Source: Lachnospiraceae bacterium
Lineage (GTDB): Bacteria > Bacillota_A > Clostridia > Lachnospirales > Lachnospiraceae
DNA: 38,388 nt
Direction: 5' to 3'
Assembly: GCA_021770615.1 (NCBI GenBank)
Contig: JAETQR010000040.1
Coordinates: forward strand, 1-38,388
The position numbers and the translations under genes are program-made. This document shows positions 7,879-15,236 of this stretch, piece by piece (the first letter of the stretch is position 1; the number at the start of each line of letters is the position of its first letter). The notes under the pieces are model-generated. The model did not search any database, had not been told where the DNA came from, and was given only the letters and a program-made list of their open reading frames with translations.

Positions 7879-8298
7879 TCAGCTCTCCACTTTGAGAAAT
7901 CCATCAATTTCTTTCAAAGCCTTGTCATGAAGCCTAAAGGTATGCTGGATACTATAGCCCATATCCACAGAAATCTGCTCCCACGTATCAAAACACAAAT
8001 ATCTCTTCTCAAGAATTGTCCTTTCTGCTCTGTTTGCTACTCGTTTAATCATATGTGTGATATCAGCCTTCAGAGAAATCAGTTCATGTATATCGAAATT
8101 GATTTCATCCTCCAATGCGATAATCTTCACAATGGCATCCTCCATCTTATGGATATTTCTGTTTGGACTTCCCGGCATATCTGATATGGTACTTGTTGCT
8201 TTGGTTGCCAAGTCACGAAGAGAAGTTACCTGCTCCAGCTTGCTGTTGATATCGTTATCAATCTTGTACGCCTGACTCAAATATTCTTTTGCCGTCAT
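7879..8298 (-). CDS. DUF1492/ArpU-like phage regulator with sigma-4-type HTH
   Basis: Product of 139 aa, almost fully helical. The N-terminal MTAKEYLSQAYKIDNDINSK and the central MEDAIVKIIALEDEINFDIHEL are typical of the DUF1492 group of Firmicute phages. The C-terminus, RTILEKRYLCFDTWEQISVDMG followed by SIQHTFRLHDKALKEI, is a helix-turn-helix resembling region 4 of sigma factors. Such proteins sit at the end of the replication module just before HNH and terminase genes and are thought to activate late transcription; that role is inferred here. The start ATG follows GGAGGTGCTT. Confidence 0.75.
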   Translation of the reverse strand: MTAKEYLSQAYKIDNDINSKLEQVTSLRDLATKATSTISDMPGSPNRNIHKMEDAIVKIIALEDEINFDIHELISLKADITHMIKRVANRAERTILEKRYLCFDTWEQISVDMGYSIQHTFRLHDKALKEIDGFLKVES

Positions 8299-8350
8299 AA
8301 GCACCTCCGAAAAAATGTTTTCTCTCGGATTGACTCTGATTGCCGTTTAT

Positions 8351-9739
8351 TTACTCTGATTTTCTTTTACTTGCCGAACGCCTAATCTCAGCCTTTACCG
8401 CATTGATCAAAGCTGACTGTGTACGATCCTTTGATTCCAAGGCCTTCATAACCTGCTCATCAATGGTACCTGCAGTAATGATATGCTGAACCACCACAGT
8501 TTCCGCTGACTGACCTTGTCTCCACAACCTGGCAACTGTCTGCTGGTACAATTCTAGGCTCCAGGTAAGTCCAAACCATATCAGCATATTTCCACCGGAT
8601 TGCAGATTCAAACCATGTCCGGCAGAAGCGGGATGAATCAATGCTACAGGCAGCCCTCCTCTGTTCCATTTTCGAATACTTTCTTCTGAATCAAGCTTCT
8701 CAAAAGAAATTCTCCTCTCAGAAAGCCTTCTCATAATTCTGGTCAAATCATGTTTGAACCAATAAGCCACCATTACCGGCTTCCCATTCGCAGCCTCAAT
8801 CAAATCCTCCAAAGCATCCAGCTTCTGGTCATGAATCTGTATCTCATCTCCATCATCGGAATACACTGCTCCGTTTGCCATCTGCATCAGCTTACCGGAG
8901 AGTGCTGCTGCATTTGCCGCTGTCACTTCTCCACCCTTCAACGGCAAGAATAAATCCTCTGCCATATCCGAATACAGTTCTTCCTCAGCCTCACTCATGT
9001 AAACCGGATATTCATTACTGATAAGCTCCGGCATCTTCAAATGATCCAAAGCCTTCATGGAAATCGTAATATCCGATATCTTATCGTAAATCTGTTCCTT
9101 CGCACCTTTTCTCAATTTGTAGGAATAAACAATCTGACCATTCATCTGGTCCGGCACAAAATAATTCACTCGATACTGACTGATAAATCTTCCAAGCCTT
9201 TCACCCATATCCAGACATTTGAATTCTGCAAAAAGATCCATCAAACCATTGGAAGAAGGTGTACCGGTCAAACCAATTACCCGTTTTATCTTTGGTCTTA
9301 CCTTCATAAAAGCTTTGAATCGCTTACTGTTCCAGTTCTTAAAGGATGAAAGCTCATCCAGCACCACCATATCAAAATCGAATGGAACTCCGCTCTGCTC
9401 CACCAGCCATTGCAGATTTTCTCTGTTAATCACATAGATATCTGCTTCTGCTGCCAGTGCCTTCTTTCTATCTGCCGCTGTCCCAAGAACAATCGAATAT
9501 CTCAGGTGTTTCAAATGCTCCCATTTATGAATCTCATCGCTCCAGGTATTTCTCGCCACTCTCAGTGGCGCTACCACCAAAACTTTACTTACCTCAAAGC
9601 TGTCATATAGAAGCTGTTCGATGGCTGTCAACGTAATACTTGTCTTGCCAAGTCCCATCCCAAGTATTACGGCTGCTATCGGATGTTCCAATATATAACT
9701 AATTGCATACTGCTGATAATCATGCGGTTTGTATATCAT
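8351..9739 (-). CDS. Phage SNF2/DEAD-type helicase
   Basis: Product of 462 aa, a superfamily 2 Swi2/Snf2-like DNA translocase used in phage replication. Motifs are MIYKPHDYQQYAISYI (Q-like motif), Walker A GMGLGKT at residues 27-33, Walker B VVLDELSS at about 125-132, motif III GLTGTPSSN near 160, and motif VI QQTVARLWRQGQ at about 399-410. Its small size compared with chromatin remodelers is normal for phage members. It overlaps the VRR-NUC gene upstream by 20 bases, indicating coupled translation and a likely joint role in fork or recombination processing. Confidence 0.9.
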   Translation of the reverse strand: MIYKPHDYQQYAISYILEHPIAAVILGMGLGKTSITLTAIEQLLYDSFEVSKVLVVAPLRVARNTWSDEIHKWEHLKHLRYSIVLGTAADRKKALAAEADIYVINRENLQWLVEQSGVPFDFDMVVLDELSSFKNWNSKRFKAFMKVRPKIKRVIGLTGTPSSNGLMDLFAEFKCLDMGERLGRFISQYRVNYFVPDQMNGQIVYSYKLRKGAKEQIYDKISDITISMKALDHLKMPELISNEYPVYMSEAEEELYSDMAEDLFLPLKGGEVTAANAAALSGKLMQMANGAVYSDDGDEIQIHDQKLDALEDLIEAANGKPVMVAYWFKHDLTRIMRRLSERRISFEKLDSEESIRKWNRGGLPVALIHPASAGHGLNLQSGGNMLIWFGLTWSLELYQQTVARLWRQGQSAETVVVQHIITAGTIDEQVMKALESKDRTQSALINAVKAEIRRSASKRKSE

Positions 9740-9998
9740 CTAAAATTCCTCCAATCTGTCCTGCGTCATCCAGGACGAATACCTTATACCCAAGAGCACG
9801 AAGCTGATCATGTCTGTGAATCTGGAGCTTCCTTGGCTTCTCCCCGGGAGCCTTCACTTCCACGAACCCGATTTTCCCATCATGTAATAAAACAATTCGG
9901 TCGGGCCAGCCTGAAGAACCGGAATTCCATTTCTCACACAAACCGCCTCGCTTTCGAACCTCCCGTACTAATTTCTGTTCAATATATTTTTCACGCAT
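9720..9998 (-). CDS. VRR-NUC domain nuclease
   Basis: Product of 92 aa consisting of a stand-alone VRR-NUC domain, a PD-(D/E)XK fold found in phage recombination nucleases and in eukaryotic FAN1. The active-site pattern is GWPDRIVLL (Asp) followed by GFVEVKAPGE (Glu-x-Lys), with the later RKLQIHRHDQLRALGYKVFVLDD helix. It is encoded between the primase and the SNF2 helicase, the standard location in related phages. A gap of 204 bases containing a long hairpin separates it from the primase stop. Confidence 0.9.
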   Translation of the reverse strand: MREKYIEQKLVREVRKRGGLCEKWNSGSSGWPDRIVLLHDGKIGFVEVKAPGEKPRKLQIHRHDQLRALGYKVFVLDDAGQIGGILDDIQTA

Positions 9999-10021
9999 CC
10001 CACGCCTCCATCATTCATAAC

Positions 10022-10166
10022 AGGTGTGCAGGTCGAGTACCTCGTTTCGTAAAACTCCCTTAAGCAGATTTTTCATAAATTTCTCACTAAAGGAACTTTT
10101 ATGTACTGAGGTTAACGACCTACACATAAAGGCTTGAAAATGAATGTCGTGTAGCCATATTTCAAG
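10022..10166 (-). ncRNA. Candidate structured RNA: long imperfect hairpin between primase and VRR-NUC genes
   Basis: The 204-base spacer 9999-10202 has no convincing ORF but strong dyad symmetry. On the minus strand TGTGTAGGTCG (plus 10112-10127 region) pairs with CGACCTGCACA (plus 10023-10034), allowing one G-U. The stem continues inward with CCUC/GAGG, UAAAA/UUUUA and CCUU/AAGG blocks to a loop near 10060-10085. A second short hairpin, CTTGAAA (10133-10139) / TTTCAAG (10160-10166), lies upstream in the transcript. GTGTAG at 10149-10154 could compete for the same CTACAC segment. The function is unknown; it may be an attenuator, processing site or phage RNA. Confidence 0.4.
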
Positions 10167-10202
10167 TTACAAATCTGAAATCAGCTATAATGACCTTCAC
10201 AA

Positions 10203-12491
10203 TCACTCCAAGAAATCCTGTCCTTCTTTCAGCTTTAGTCCCACAACCTGCACTCCGGTGTTCTTGCGAATCCGTTTGTAGCCAGCCTTGTCCATCGAGG
10301 AATAGAAATCTGTCGTACTGCGGATATATTCACCGTTTTGCATGCAATGGGCTCGATACGCCTGATATAGTTCTCCTGACTTTTCCTTATAGGATGGATC
10401 CATCTCACAGCATTCTTCTAAGAACTGACCAAGCCAATCATTATCCTCGCGGTATGCCTGAATTGCTGCTTCCACCACATCCGGAATCTTAGTATGGAAA
10501 TTCTTATCAATTGCTCTCTTGGCACCTTCGATAATCCAGCTCATTACAGCCGATCCCGCATGCTCAAATAAATAATCCGCATAATTCTTGATATCGCTCT
10601 TCCCGGTAATTTTCGCATTGAAAGGAATCACAATCAGCCTGCGCCAGATACCATCATCATTGGCTCCCACCTTTGGCAGATGATTCGTATAAAGCACCAG
10701 CGTATGTGACGGGACAAAGGAGAATGGATCCTTGTACTTCTTCTCCGCCTGAATCTCATCCGTTGAGCAAAGCTGCTTCACCACAGCCGTATTGAGCCGC
10801 ATACCCTCCTCCATTTCCGAAGAAATGATGAGTCTTTTCCCCTTCAGCTCGGCCATCTCCGGTTTCACATTTCTCTTACAATTCATCGTGAGTGCCTCCG
10901 CTGAAAGCTTTCCGGCATAATTCCCCAGCACCCGAAAAATCGTATTCCAGAAGGTACTCTTTCCATTGGCACCGCCACCGTAAGCAATAATCATATGCTC
11001 CTGATACACCTTACCGATTGCAGCCATTCCCACAGTCTCCTGCACATAATCAATCAGCTTCTGATCCTTACAGAAAAACAAACTCAAAGCATCCAGCCAT
11101 ATCTGCTTTCCCTCTTCTCCGGGAGAACACGCTGTAATCTTTGTAATCAAATCCTCTGGATTATGTGGCTGTTCTCCTGCCAAGCCTTTTCTCAAATCAT
11201 AGGTTGCATAGGGCGTATTGATGAGATTCTCATCCTTATCCAACTCACTGACAGAAATCGCAAGCATCGGCTTTGCAGTATTCGCCGCCGATACAATGTA
11301 CTTATAATCACGTCTCTTCTGCACAAACTTCAGATAGGTTTGTGCACCCATCAGCATGTACACAAGCGGCAGTAGCTTTCCATCTACTTCCTTTAGAAGC
11401 TCCTTCGGACCCGCCTGGATGGAAGCCTTTGGAACACCTGCATCCTCTAACGCCTTTTCCACTCTGGCAACCTCATCCATGGCATCCTGCAGCTGCAGAT
11501 CCAGAAATTCCTCCACTGCTCCAATCGCCATCTGCTTGTCCTCTCGCCAGCATTCACCATCGAATCTCAGAAAATCTGTCGCACTGGTGTATTTCAGTTC
11601 ATCTCCATACTCACGTACAAGAACCTTCGCCTGTCCGATATCCGAATAATCCTCCGGCTTAAGGGATGTCCCCTCAAAATCTGCATTATATTCATCAGGC
11701 GGAACATATCCCTCCTGTGTCACAATGCTTTTTCGAAAAAACTTCACCGCACTGTTCCAAATAGTCTTAAGTTCAAAATCCGGAAGCGGCGGATCGCATT
11801 TCTTCGCATGCTCGAGAAATGCCTCATGTGCTTTTTCCGTATCTCCGTACCGTTTCAAAACACGACCGGCAAATCGACTCATCGTGTTGTTGCGGCTTCC
11901 TTCTAAAATAGGACCGGAACTTTTCCCACCAGACATTTCTGAATCAAAGTCTTCCTCTTCCATATCAGAGATCTCAACCTCCTCATCCACCGTTATCCAA
12001 CCATCATGAAAAATCACATCATCACACTCCGCACCGAATATGAATCTGGCTGCATCCAAGGCATTTCCATCAAAAAATGGATAGGCACTTTGAATCGCCT
12101 TCTTCAGATTTCCATACCTGGCCGCATCCGTTATCTCTGTAATGGGAAAATACATGTGATACCTCGGTCTCGCTGGCTTACCTTCCTTATCTAAAAGATG
12201 GTGACGGCTCGGTGCCAACAAGTACTCCACATTCGGAAACAACTCTTCCAGCTTCTCAGGCGTAATCCATTCCGTTGGATCTTCTGAGTGGTCATTATCA
12301 ATATCCATGACAATCACATCCGATCGGATGAAATTATCAATGCTTCGATAATTCCCTTTGAACTCTCCGCAAACATGATCCTTCTTCACCGCTTCCTGCA
12401 ACTGCTCCGGCGTGACCACCGTCACCTTATTGGGATAGCTGCAGTTCCCGGCTTGACCGACGCAGTTTGCAGTAAAAATCGTTACCTGCAT
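10203..12491 (-). CDS. Phage/plasmid primase-helicase, D5/P4 family
   Basis: Product of 762 aa combining primer synthesis and replicative helicase. The N-terminal region resembles an archaeo-eukaryotic-type primase, with an acidic MDIDND motif at residues 62-67 and a conserved PRYHMYFPI stretch near 109. The middle is the D5_N region. The C-terminal SF3 helicase shows Walker A GGGANGKST at 505-513, Walker B LIISSEMEE near 560, and the sensor/motif C block LVLYTNHLPKVGANDDGIWRR near 610. The ATG at 12491 is preceded by GAGGT with seven bases of spacing. It opens the minus-strand replication/packaging operon and diverges from the DUF2800-polymerase operon across a shared symmetric leader. Confidence 0.92.
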   Translation of the reverse strand: MQVTIFTANCVGQAGNCSYPNKVTVVTPEQLQEAVKKDHVCGEFKGNYRSIDNFIRSDVIVMDIDNDHSEDPTEWITPEKLEELFPNVEYLLAPSRHHLLDKEGKPARPRYHMYFPITEITDAARYGNLKKAIQSAYPFFDGNALDAARFIFGAECDDVIFHDGWITVDEEVEISDMEEEDFDSEMSGGKSSGPILEGSRNNTMSRFAGRVLKRYGDTEKAHEAFLEHAKKCDPPLPDFELKTIWNSAVKFFRKSIVTQEGYVPPDEYNADFEGTSLKPEDYSDIGQAKVLVREYGDELKYTSATDFLRFDGECWREDKQMAIGAVEEFLDLQLQDAMDEVARVEKALEDAGVPKASIQAGPKELLKEVDGKLLPLVYMLMGAQTYLKFVQKRRDYKYIVSAANTAKPMLAISVSELDKDENLINTPYATYDLRKGLAGEQPHNPEDLITKITACSPGEEGKQIWLDALSLFFCKDQKLIDYVQETVGMAAIGKVYQEHMIIAYGGGANGKSTFWNTIFRVLGNYAGKLSAEALTMNCKRNVKPEMAELKGKRLIISSEMEEGMRLNTAVVKQLCSTDEIQAEKKYKDPFSFVPSHTLVLYTNHLPKVGANDDGIWRRLIVIPFNAKITGKSDIKNYADYLFEHAGSAVMSWIIEGAKRAIDKNFHTKIPDVVEAAIQAYREDNDWLGQFLEECCEMDPSYKEKSGELYQAYRAHCMQNGEYIRSTTDFYSSMDKAGYKRIRKNTGVQVVGLKLKEGQDFLE

Positions 12492-12755
12492 ACTTCAAAC
12501 CTCGTTTCTACAAAGTAAGGACAATAATCCTTCTACCTTCCTAAGCGCCTTCGACCTGCACTTTTCCGGTCAAAACCCGGAAATTTTACAGAGATTTAGC
12601 CAGAGCAGTATCGCTTCCTTTTATAAAGCGAAAAATGCCCTGGCTTTTTCATAACTTTTTTTCAGAAAAATATCTCTTCAACCGGAAAAACAAATCACAG
12701 ATGCGCTTAGGAAGATAGAAAGGCACGAAGCCATTCGGAAAGCGAGGTGCTGCAG
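12492..12755. promoter_or_regulatory. Divergent control region with symmetric inverted repeats (candidate origin or paired leaders)
   Basis: Between the minus-strand primase and the plus-strand replication operon lie nested inverted repeats sharing the centre 12625.5. The outer arms are 12529-12548 and 12703-12723 (GCGCTTAGGAAG-R-TAGAA core, one substitution and one insertion). The inner arms are TTTTCCGGT 12562-12570 and ACCGGAAAA 12681-12689. The 13-base interval between arms is equal on both sides. Both downstream genes also share CGAGGT ribosome sites and begin ATGCAG, so the two leaders look like inverted copies. A replication origin, a common regulator site or a conserved mRNA leader are all possible. 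I found no convincing sigma-A promoter. Confidence 0.6.
12599..12649 (+). terminator. Terminator-like hairpin inside the divergent region
   Basis: Stem GCCAGAGCA (12599-12607) with TGCCCTGGC (12636-12644), one mismatch, containing an inner stem TCGCTT (12611-12616) / AAGCGA (12626-12631). It is followed by TTTTT at 12645-12649 on the plus strand. It has the form of an intrinsic terminator or attenuator ahead of the plus-strand operon, or the core of an origin structure. The opposite strand lacks a T tract. Confidence 0.45.
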
Positions 12756-12920
12756 ATGCAGACAGAAACGATTAATAAAAGCCGGCAGGCCACACCGCTG
12801 ATTGAGGAAGAGCTCATTGATACCCTCATCGCAATCAGCGTAGTAGCCAAACGCCTGGCAGCCAATCTAAGACAACAGAATACAGAAAATGGAGGAACTG
12901 AAAATGAGCAAAATGAGTGA
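12756..12920 (+). CDS. Small hypothetical phage protein (54 aa)
   Basis: A 54-codon ORF, first in the plus-strand operon. MQTETINKSR is followed by a helical segment LIEEELIDTLIAISVVAKRL and a polar Asn/Glu-rich tail. The ATG lies six bases after GAGGTG. Its last codons overlap the next gene's start by 17 bases (ATG at 12904), and the internal GGAGG of the tail serves as the next gene's ribosome site, a clear coupling arrangement. I do not recognise a family. The predicted single helix and the operon position suggest an accessory to replication. Confidence 0.6.
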   Translation: MQTETINKSRQATPLIEEELIDTLIAISVVAKRLAANLRQQNTENGGTENEQNE

Positions 12921-13212
12921 ATTATCTCAGGTGCTGGAGGAAATGATTGCCTGCGGCGAAGGCATGATCAAAGCCGCAAAGGCAATAAAAGAAATCTTCT
13001 CATCTACAGAAGAAGCTCCGGCAGTACCTGAATCAGCCCCTTCCTATACAAAGGAAGATGTTCGCGGAATCCTTGCTGCAAAGTCAGCTGCCGGATTCAA
13101 AAAGGAAGTCAAAGAGCTTCTGGAGAAATATGGCGCACAGCAGTTAAAGCAGGTTGATCCTAAAGATTATGCCGCCCTTATTAAGGAAGCAGAGGTGATC
13201 GGCAATGCCTAA
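12904..13212 (+). CDS. Hypothetical phage replication-operon protein
   Basis: Product of 102 aa. The N-terminal helix (LSQVLEEMIACGEGMIKAAKAIKEIF) is followed by a Pro/Ala/Glu linker and a C-terminal region YTKEDVRGILAAKSAAGFKKEVKEL then LEKYGAQQLKQVDPKDYAALIKEA. Proteins of this kind sit just before DUF2800 in Clostridia phages and are, from memory, sometimes labelled ligase-like without good reason. The C-terminal part has the look of a small helical DNA- or protein-binding domain. The ATG at 12904 has GGAGG eight bases upstream. The stop overlaps the DUF2800 start by eight bases. Confidence 0.75.
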   Translation: MSKMSELSQVLEEMIACGEGMIKAAKAIKEIFSSTEEAPAVPESAPSYTKEDVRGILAAKSAAGFKKEVKELLEKYGAQQLKQVDPKDYAALIKEAEVIGNA

Positions 13213-14338
13213 ACACGCATACCTCTCCGCCTCTGCCAGCCACAGATGGTTAGCTTGTCCGCCAAGCGCAAAGCTCTGTGCCAGCATTCCGGATCAAGCA
13301 TCCGAATATGCACAGCAGGGAACCGACTGTCATGAGCTCTGTGCCTACCTGGTAGAGAAAGCACTTGGCAGAGATGTTCCGGATCCAACAGAAAGCCTTA
13401 CCTACTATGATGCAGAGATGCAGAACTGTGCAGAGGAATACAGGAATTATGTATTGGAACAGATTGAAGCGGCAAAGGAGTTCTGCAAGGATCCACAGGT
13501 CATGATTGAGCAAAGACTCGACTTCTCCCGCTGGGTAGAAAATGGCTTCGGAACCGGTGACTGTGTCATCGTAGCTGATGAAGTATTACAGATTATCGAT
13601 TATAAGCACGGTCTTGGAGTTCTCGTAAGCGCCGGTGATGATGAGCACGGTGGTAACAGCCAGATGATGTGTTACGCCTTAGGTGCTTTGGAAGTATTCG
13701 GAGACATCTACGAAATCAATCATATTAAGATGACCATCTTCCAACCAAGACGCGAAAACATCAGCACCTACACCATCAGTAGAGACGATCTTCTGAAATG
13801 GGCTGACGAAGTCCTGGCACCGACTGCACAGCTTGCTTATGTGGGTGAAGGCGAATTCAAAGCCGGGGACCACTGCCAGTTCTGCAAGGCAAAGGCAACC
13901 TGCCGCAAGCGTGCGGAATACAATCTGGAGCTTGCAAAATATGATTTCGAAATGCCTGCTACCCTGGATAACACAGAAATCGCTGCCATCCTTGAAAAAG
14001 TGGATGAAATGATCTCCTGGGGCAATGACATTAAGGAATATGCACTTAAACAGGCACAGTCAGGAGTTCACTTCGAAGGCTGGAAGGTCGTAGAAGGAAG
14101 ATCCAACCGAAAATATACAGACGAAAAAGCTGTCGCTTTCAAAGTAAAGGACGCAGGCTTCGATCCGTATGAGAAAAAGCTTCTTGGCGTAACCGCCATG
14201 AGCACATTGCTCGGCAAGAAGAAATTCGAAGAGCTTTTAGGTGAGCTGATCTACAAGCCACCCGGTAAACCCGCATTGGTTCCGGAATCTGATAAGAGAC
14301 CGGCAATGAATACAGCAATAGAAGACTTTAATGAGTAA
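13205..14338 (+). CDS. DUF2800 family Cas4/RecB-like exonuclease
   Basis: Product of 377 aa of the DUF2800 family, PD-(D/E)XK nucleases related to Cas4 and AddB. Active-site residues are visible as GTGD at 116-119 and IIDYK at 130-134. A probable iron-sulfur cluster is formed by Cys18 (LACPPS) and the later trio Cys224, Cys227 and Cys233 (CQFCKAKATC), the Cas4-like split arrangement. It probably processes DNA ends during phage recombination-dependent replication with the DUF2815 protein next door. It overlaps both neighbours by eight bases, indicating an operon. Confidence 0.88.
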   Translation: MPKHAYLSASASHRWLACPPSAKLCASIPDQASEYAQQGTDCHELCAYLVEKALGRDVPDPTESLTYYDAEMQNCAEEYRNYVLEQIEAAKEFCKDPQVMIEQRLDFSRWVENGFGTGDCVIVADEVLQIIDYKHGLGVLVSAGDDEHGGNSQMMCYALGALEVFGDIYEINHIKMTIFQPRRENISTYTISRDDLLKWADEVLAPTAQLAYVGEGEFKAGDHCQFCKAKATCRKRAEYNLELAKYDFEMPATLDNTEIAAILEKVDEMISWGNDIKEYALKQAQSGVHFEGWKVVEGRSNRKYTDEKAVAFKVKDAGFDPYEKKLLGVTAMSTLLGKKKFEELLGELIYKPPGKPALVPESDKRPAMNTAIEDFNE

Positions 14339-14354
14339 AAGGAGGGCCAATATT

Positions 14355-14918
14355 ATGGCAAAGATTTCAAACCCTACAAAGGTAATCACAGGAGTAAACA
14401 CACGTTGGAGCTATGCGAATGTATGGGATGCCAAAAGCATCAACGGAGGCGCACCGAAGTACAGCGTTTCCCTCATCATTCCCAAGTCCGATACCGTAAC
14501 TGTAAGCAAGATTAAGGCAGCCATCGAAGCAGCCTATGAGGAAGGACAGAGCAAGCTCAAAGGCAATGGCAAGACCGTTCCTGCTCTCTCTGTTCTCAAG
14601 ACACCTCTTCGCGATGGTGATCTGGAAAGACCTGACGACCCGGCTTATGCAAATGCCTACTTCATCAACGCCAACAGTGCTTCCGCACCCGGCATTGTAG
14701 ATGCAGACCGTCAGCCTATCCTTGAGAGATCAGAAGTCTATTCCGGCGTATATGGCAGAGCAAGCATCAATTTCTATGCCTTCAATAGTAATGGAAATAA
14801 AGGAATTGCCTGCGGACTCAACAATCTCCAGAAGATTCGCGACGGTGAGCCTCTCGGTGGCAAGTCTCGTGCAGAAGATGACTTCGCATCCGAGGAAGAG
14901 GAAGATTTCCTCTCCTAA
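14355..14918 (+). CDS. DUF2815 family ssDNA-binding protein
   Basis: Product of 187 aa, opening MAKISNPTKVITGVNTRWSY, the recognisable start of DUF2815 proteins. A beta-rich OB-fold-like body (SVSLIIPKSD, INFYAFN, GIACGLNNLQKI) ends in a highly acidic tail, EDDFASEEEEDFLS. An acidic C-terminal tail is a hallmark of single-strand binding proteins that recruit partners. It sits between the DUF2800 nuclease and the polymerase, fitting a recombination/replication set. The ATG at 14355 follows AAAGGAGG with nine bases; an earlier in-frame ATG at 14331 lies inside the preceding gene and lacks a site. Confidence 0.87.
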   Translation: MAKISNPTKVITGVNTRWSYANVWDAKSINGGAPKYSVSLIIPKSDTVTVSKIKAAIEAAYEEGQSKLKGNGKTVPALSVLKTPLRDGDLERPDDPAYANAYFINANSASAPGIVDADRQPILERSEVYSGVYGRASINFYAFNSNGNKGIACGLNNLQKIRDGEPLGGKSRAEDDFASEEEEDFLS

Positions 14919-14936
14919 GAACTACATGACAACTAA

Positions 14937-14959
14937 GGCGGTAGGACAAGCCTACCGCC
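14937..14959 (+). other. Perfect 9-bp hairpin in the replication operon
   Basis: GGCGGTAGG (14937-14945) pairs perfectly with CCTACCGCC (14951-14959) around an ACAAG loop. No T tract follows, so it is more likely an RNA stability or processing hairpin than a terminator. It lies between the DUF2815 stop and the small membrane ORF. Confidence 0.6.
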
Positions 14960-14987
14960 AATTGAAAGAAAGGTAAGGTGACAACCT

Positions 14988-15179
14988 ATGTCAAAAGAAT
15001 TATTGAATGAATTGATGAATGCACTTGTTGATGGAACTCTTTTCGGTATCTGTTTTAGTTTTTGGATTATGATATTGGTTGCGGTATGGCGTTGGTTCCT
15101 CGGCGTAGTAAAACGCTTCCTCCACTGGCTCTGTCCAAAGTGGTTTAAGCAAAAAACTGAAGAAACCGACAAGAACTAA
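14988..15179 (+). CDS. Small membrane protein in replication operon
   Basis: Product of 63 aa. A polar start MSKELLNELMNALVDG leads into a hydrophobic helix, GTLFGICFSFWIMILVAVW, followed by an amphipathic basic stretch rich in Trp and Phe, and a charged tail (KQKTEETDKN). AGGTG lies seven bases before the ATG. It is probably a one-pass inner-membrane protein with the basic tail in the cytoplasm. It is flanked by a hairpin upstream (14937-14959) and a terminator-like hairpin downstream (15186-15220), so it may be dosed separately from the polymerase. No family recognised. Confidence 0.65.
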   Translation: MSKELLNELMNALVDGTLFGICFSFWIMILVAVWRWFLGVVKRFLHWLCPKWFKQKTEETDKN

Positions 15180-15185
15180 TCACCA

Positions 15186-15220
15186 GGCGGCGGTACCTAC
15201 GAAGTGCCGCTGCCGTTTTT
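15186..15220 (+). terminator. Intrinsic terminator/attenuator before the polymerase gene
   Basis: GGCGGCGGTAC (15186-15196) pairs with GTGCCGCTGCC (15204-15214), two G-U or mismatch positions, followed by TTTTT at 15216-15220. It ends 16 bases before the polymerase ATG, so partial termination would reduce polymerase expression relative to the upstream genes. Confidence 0.7.
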
Positions 15221-15236
15221 GTAAAGGAAAAAGATT

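Noticed and set aside
11273..11662. Rightward 129-aa ORF within the primase gene
   Set aside because: A shadow frame, rich in Pro, His and Ser, of a clearly coding primase.
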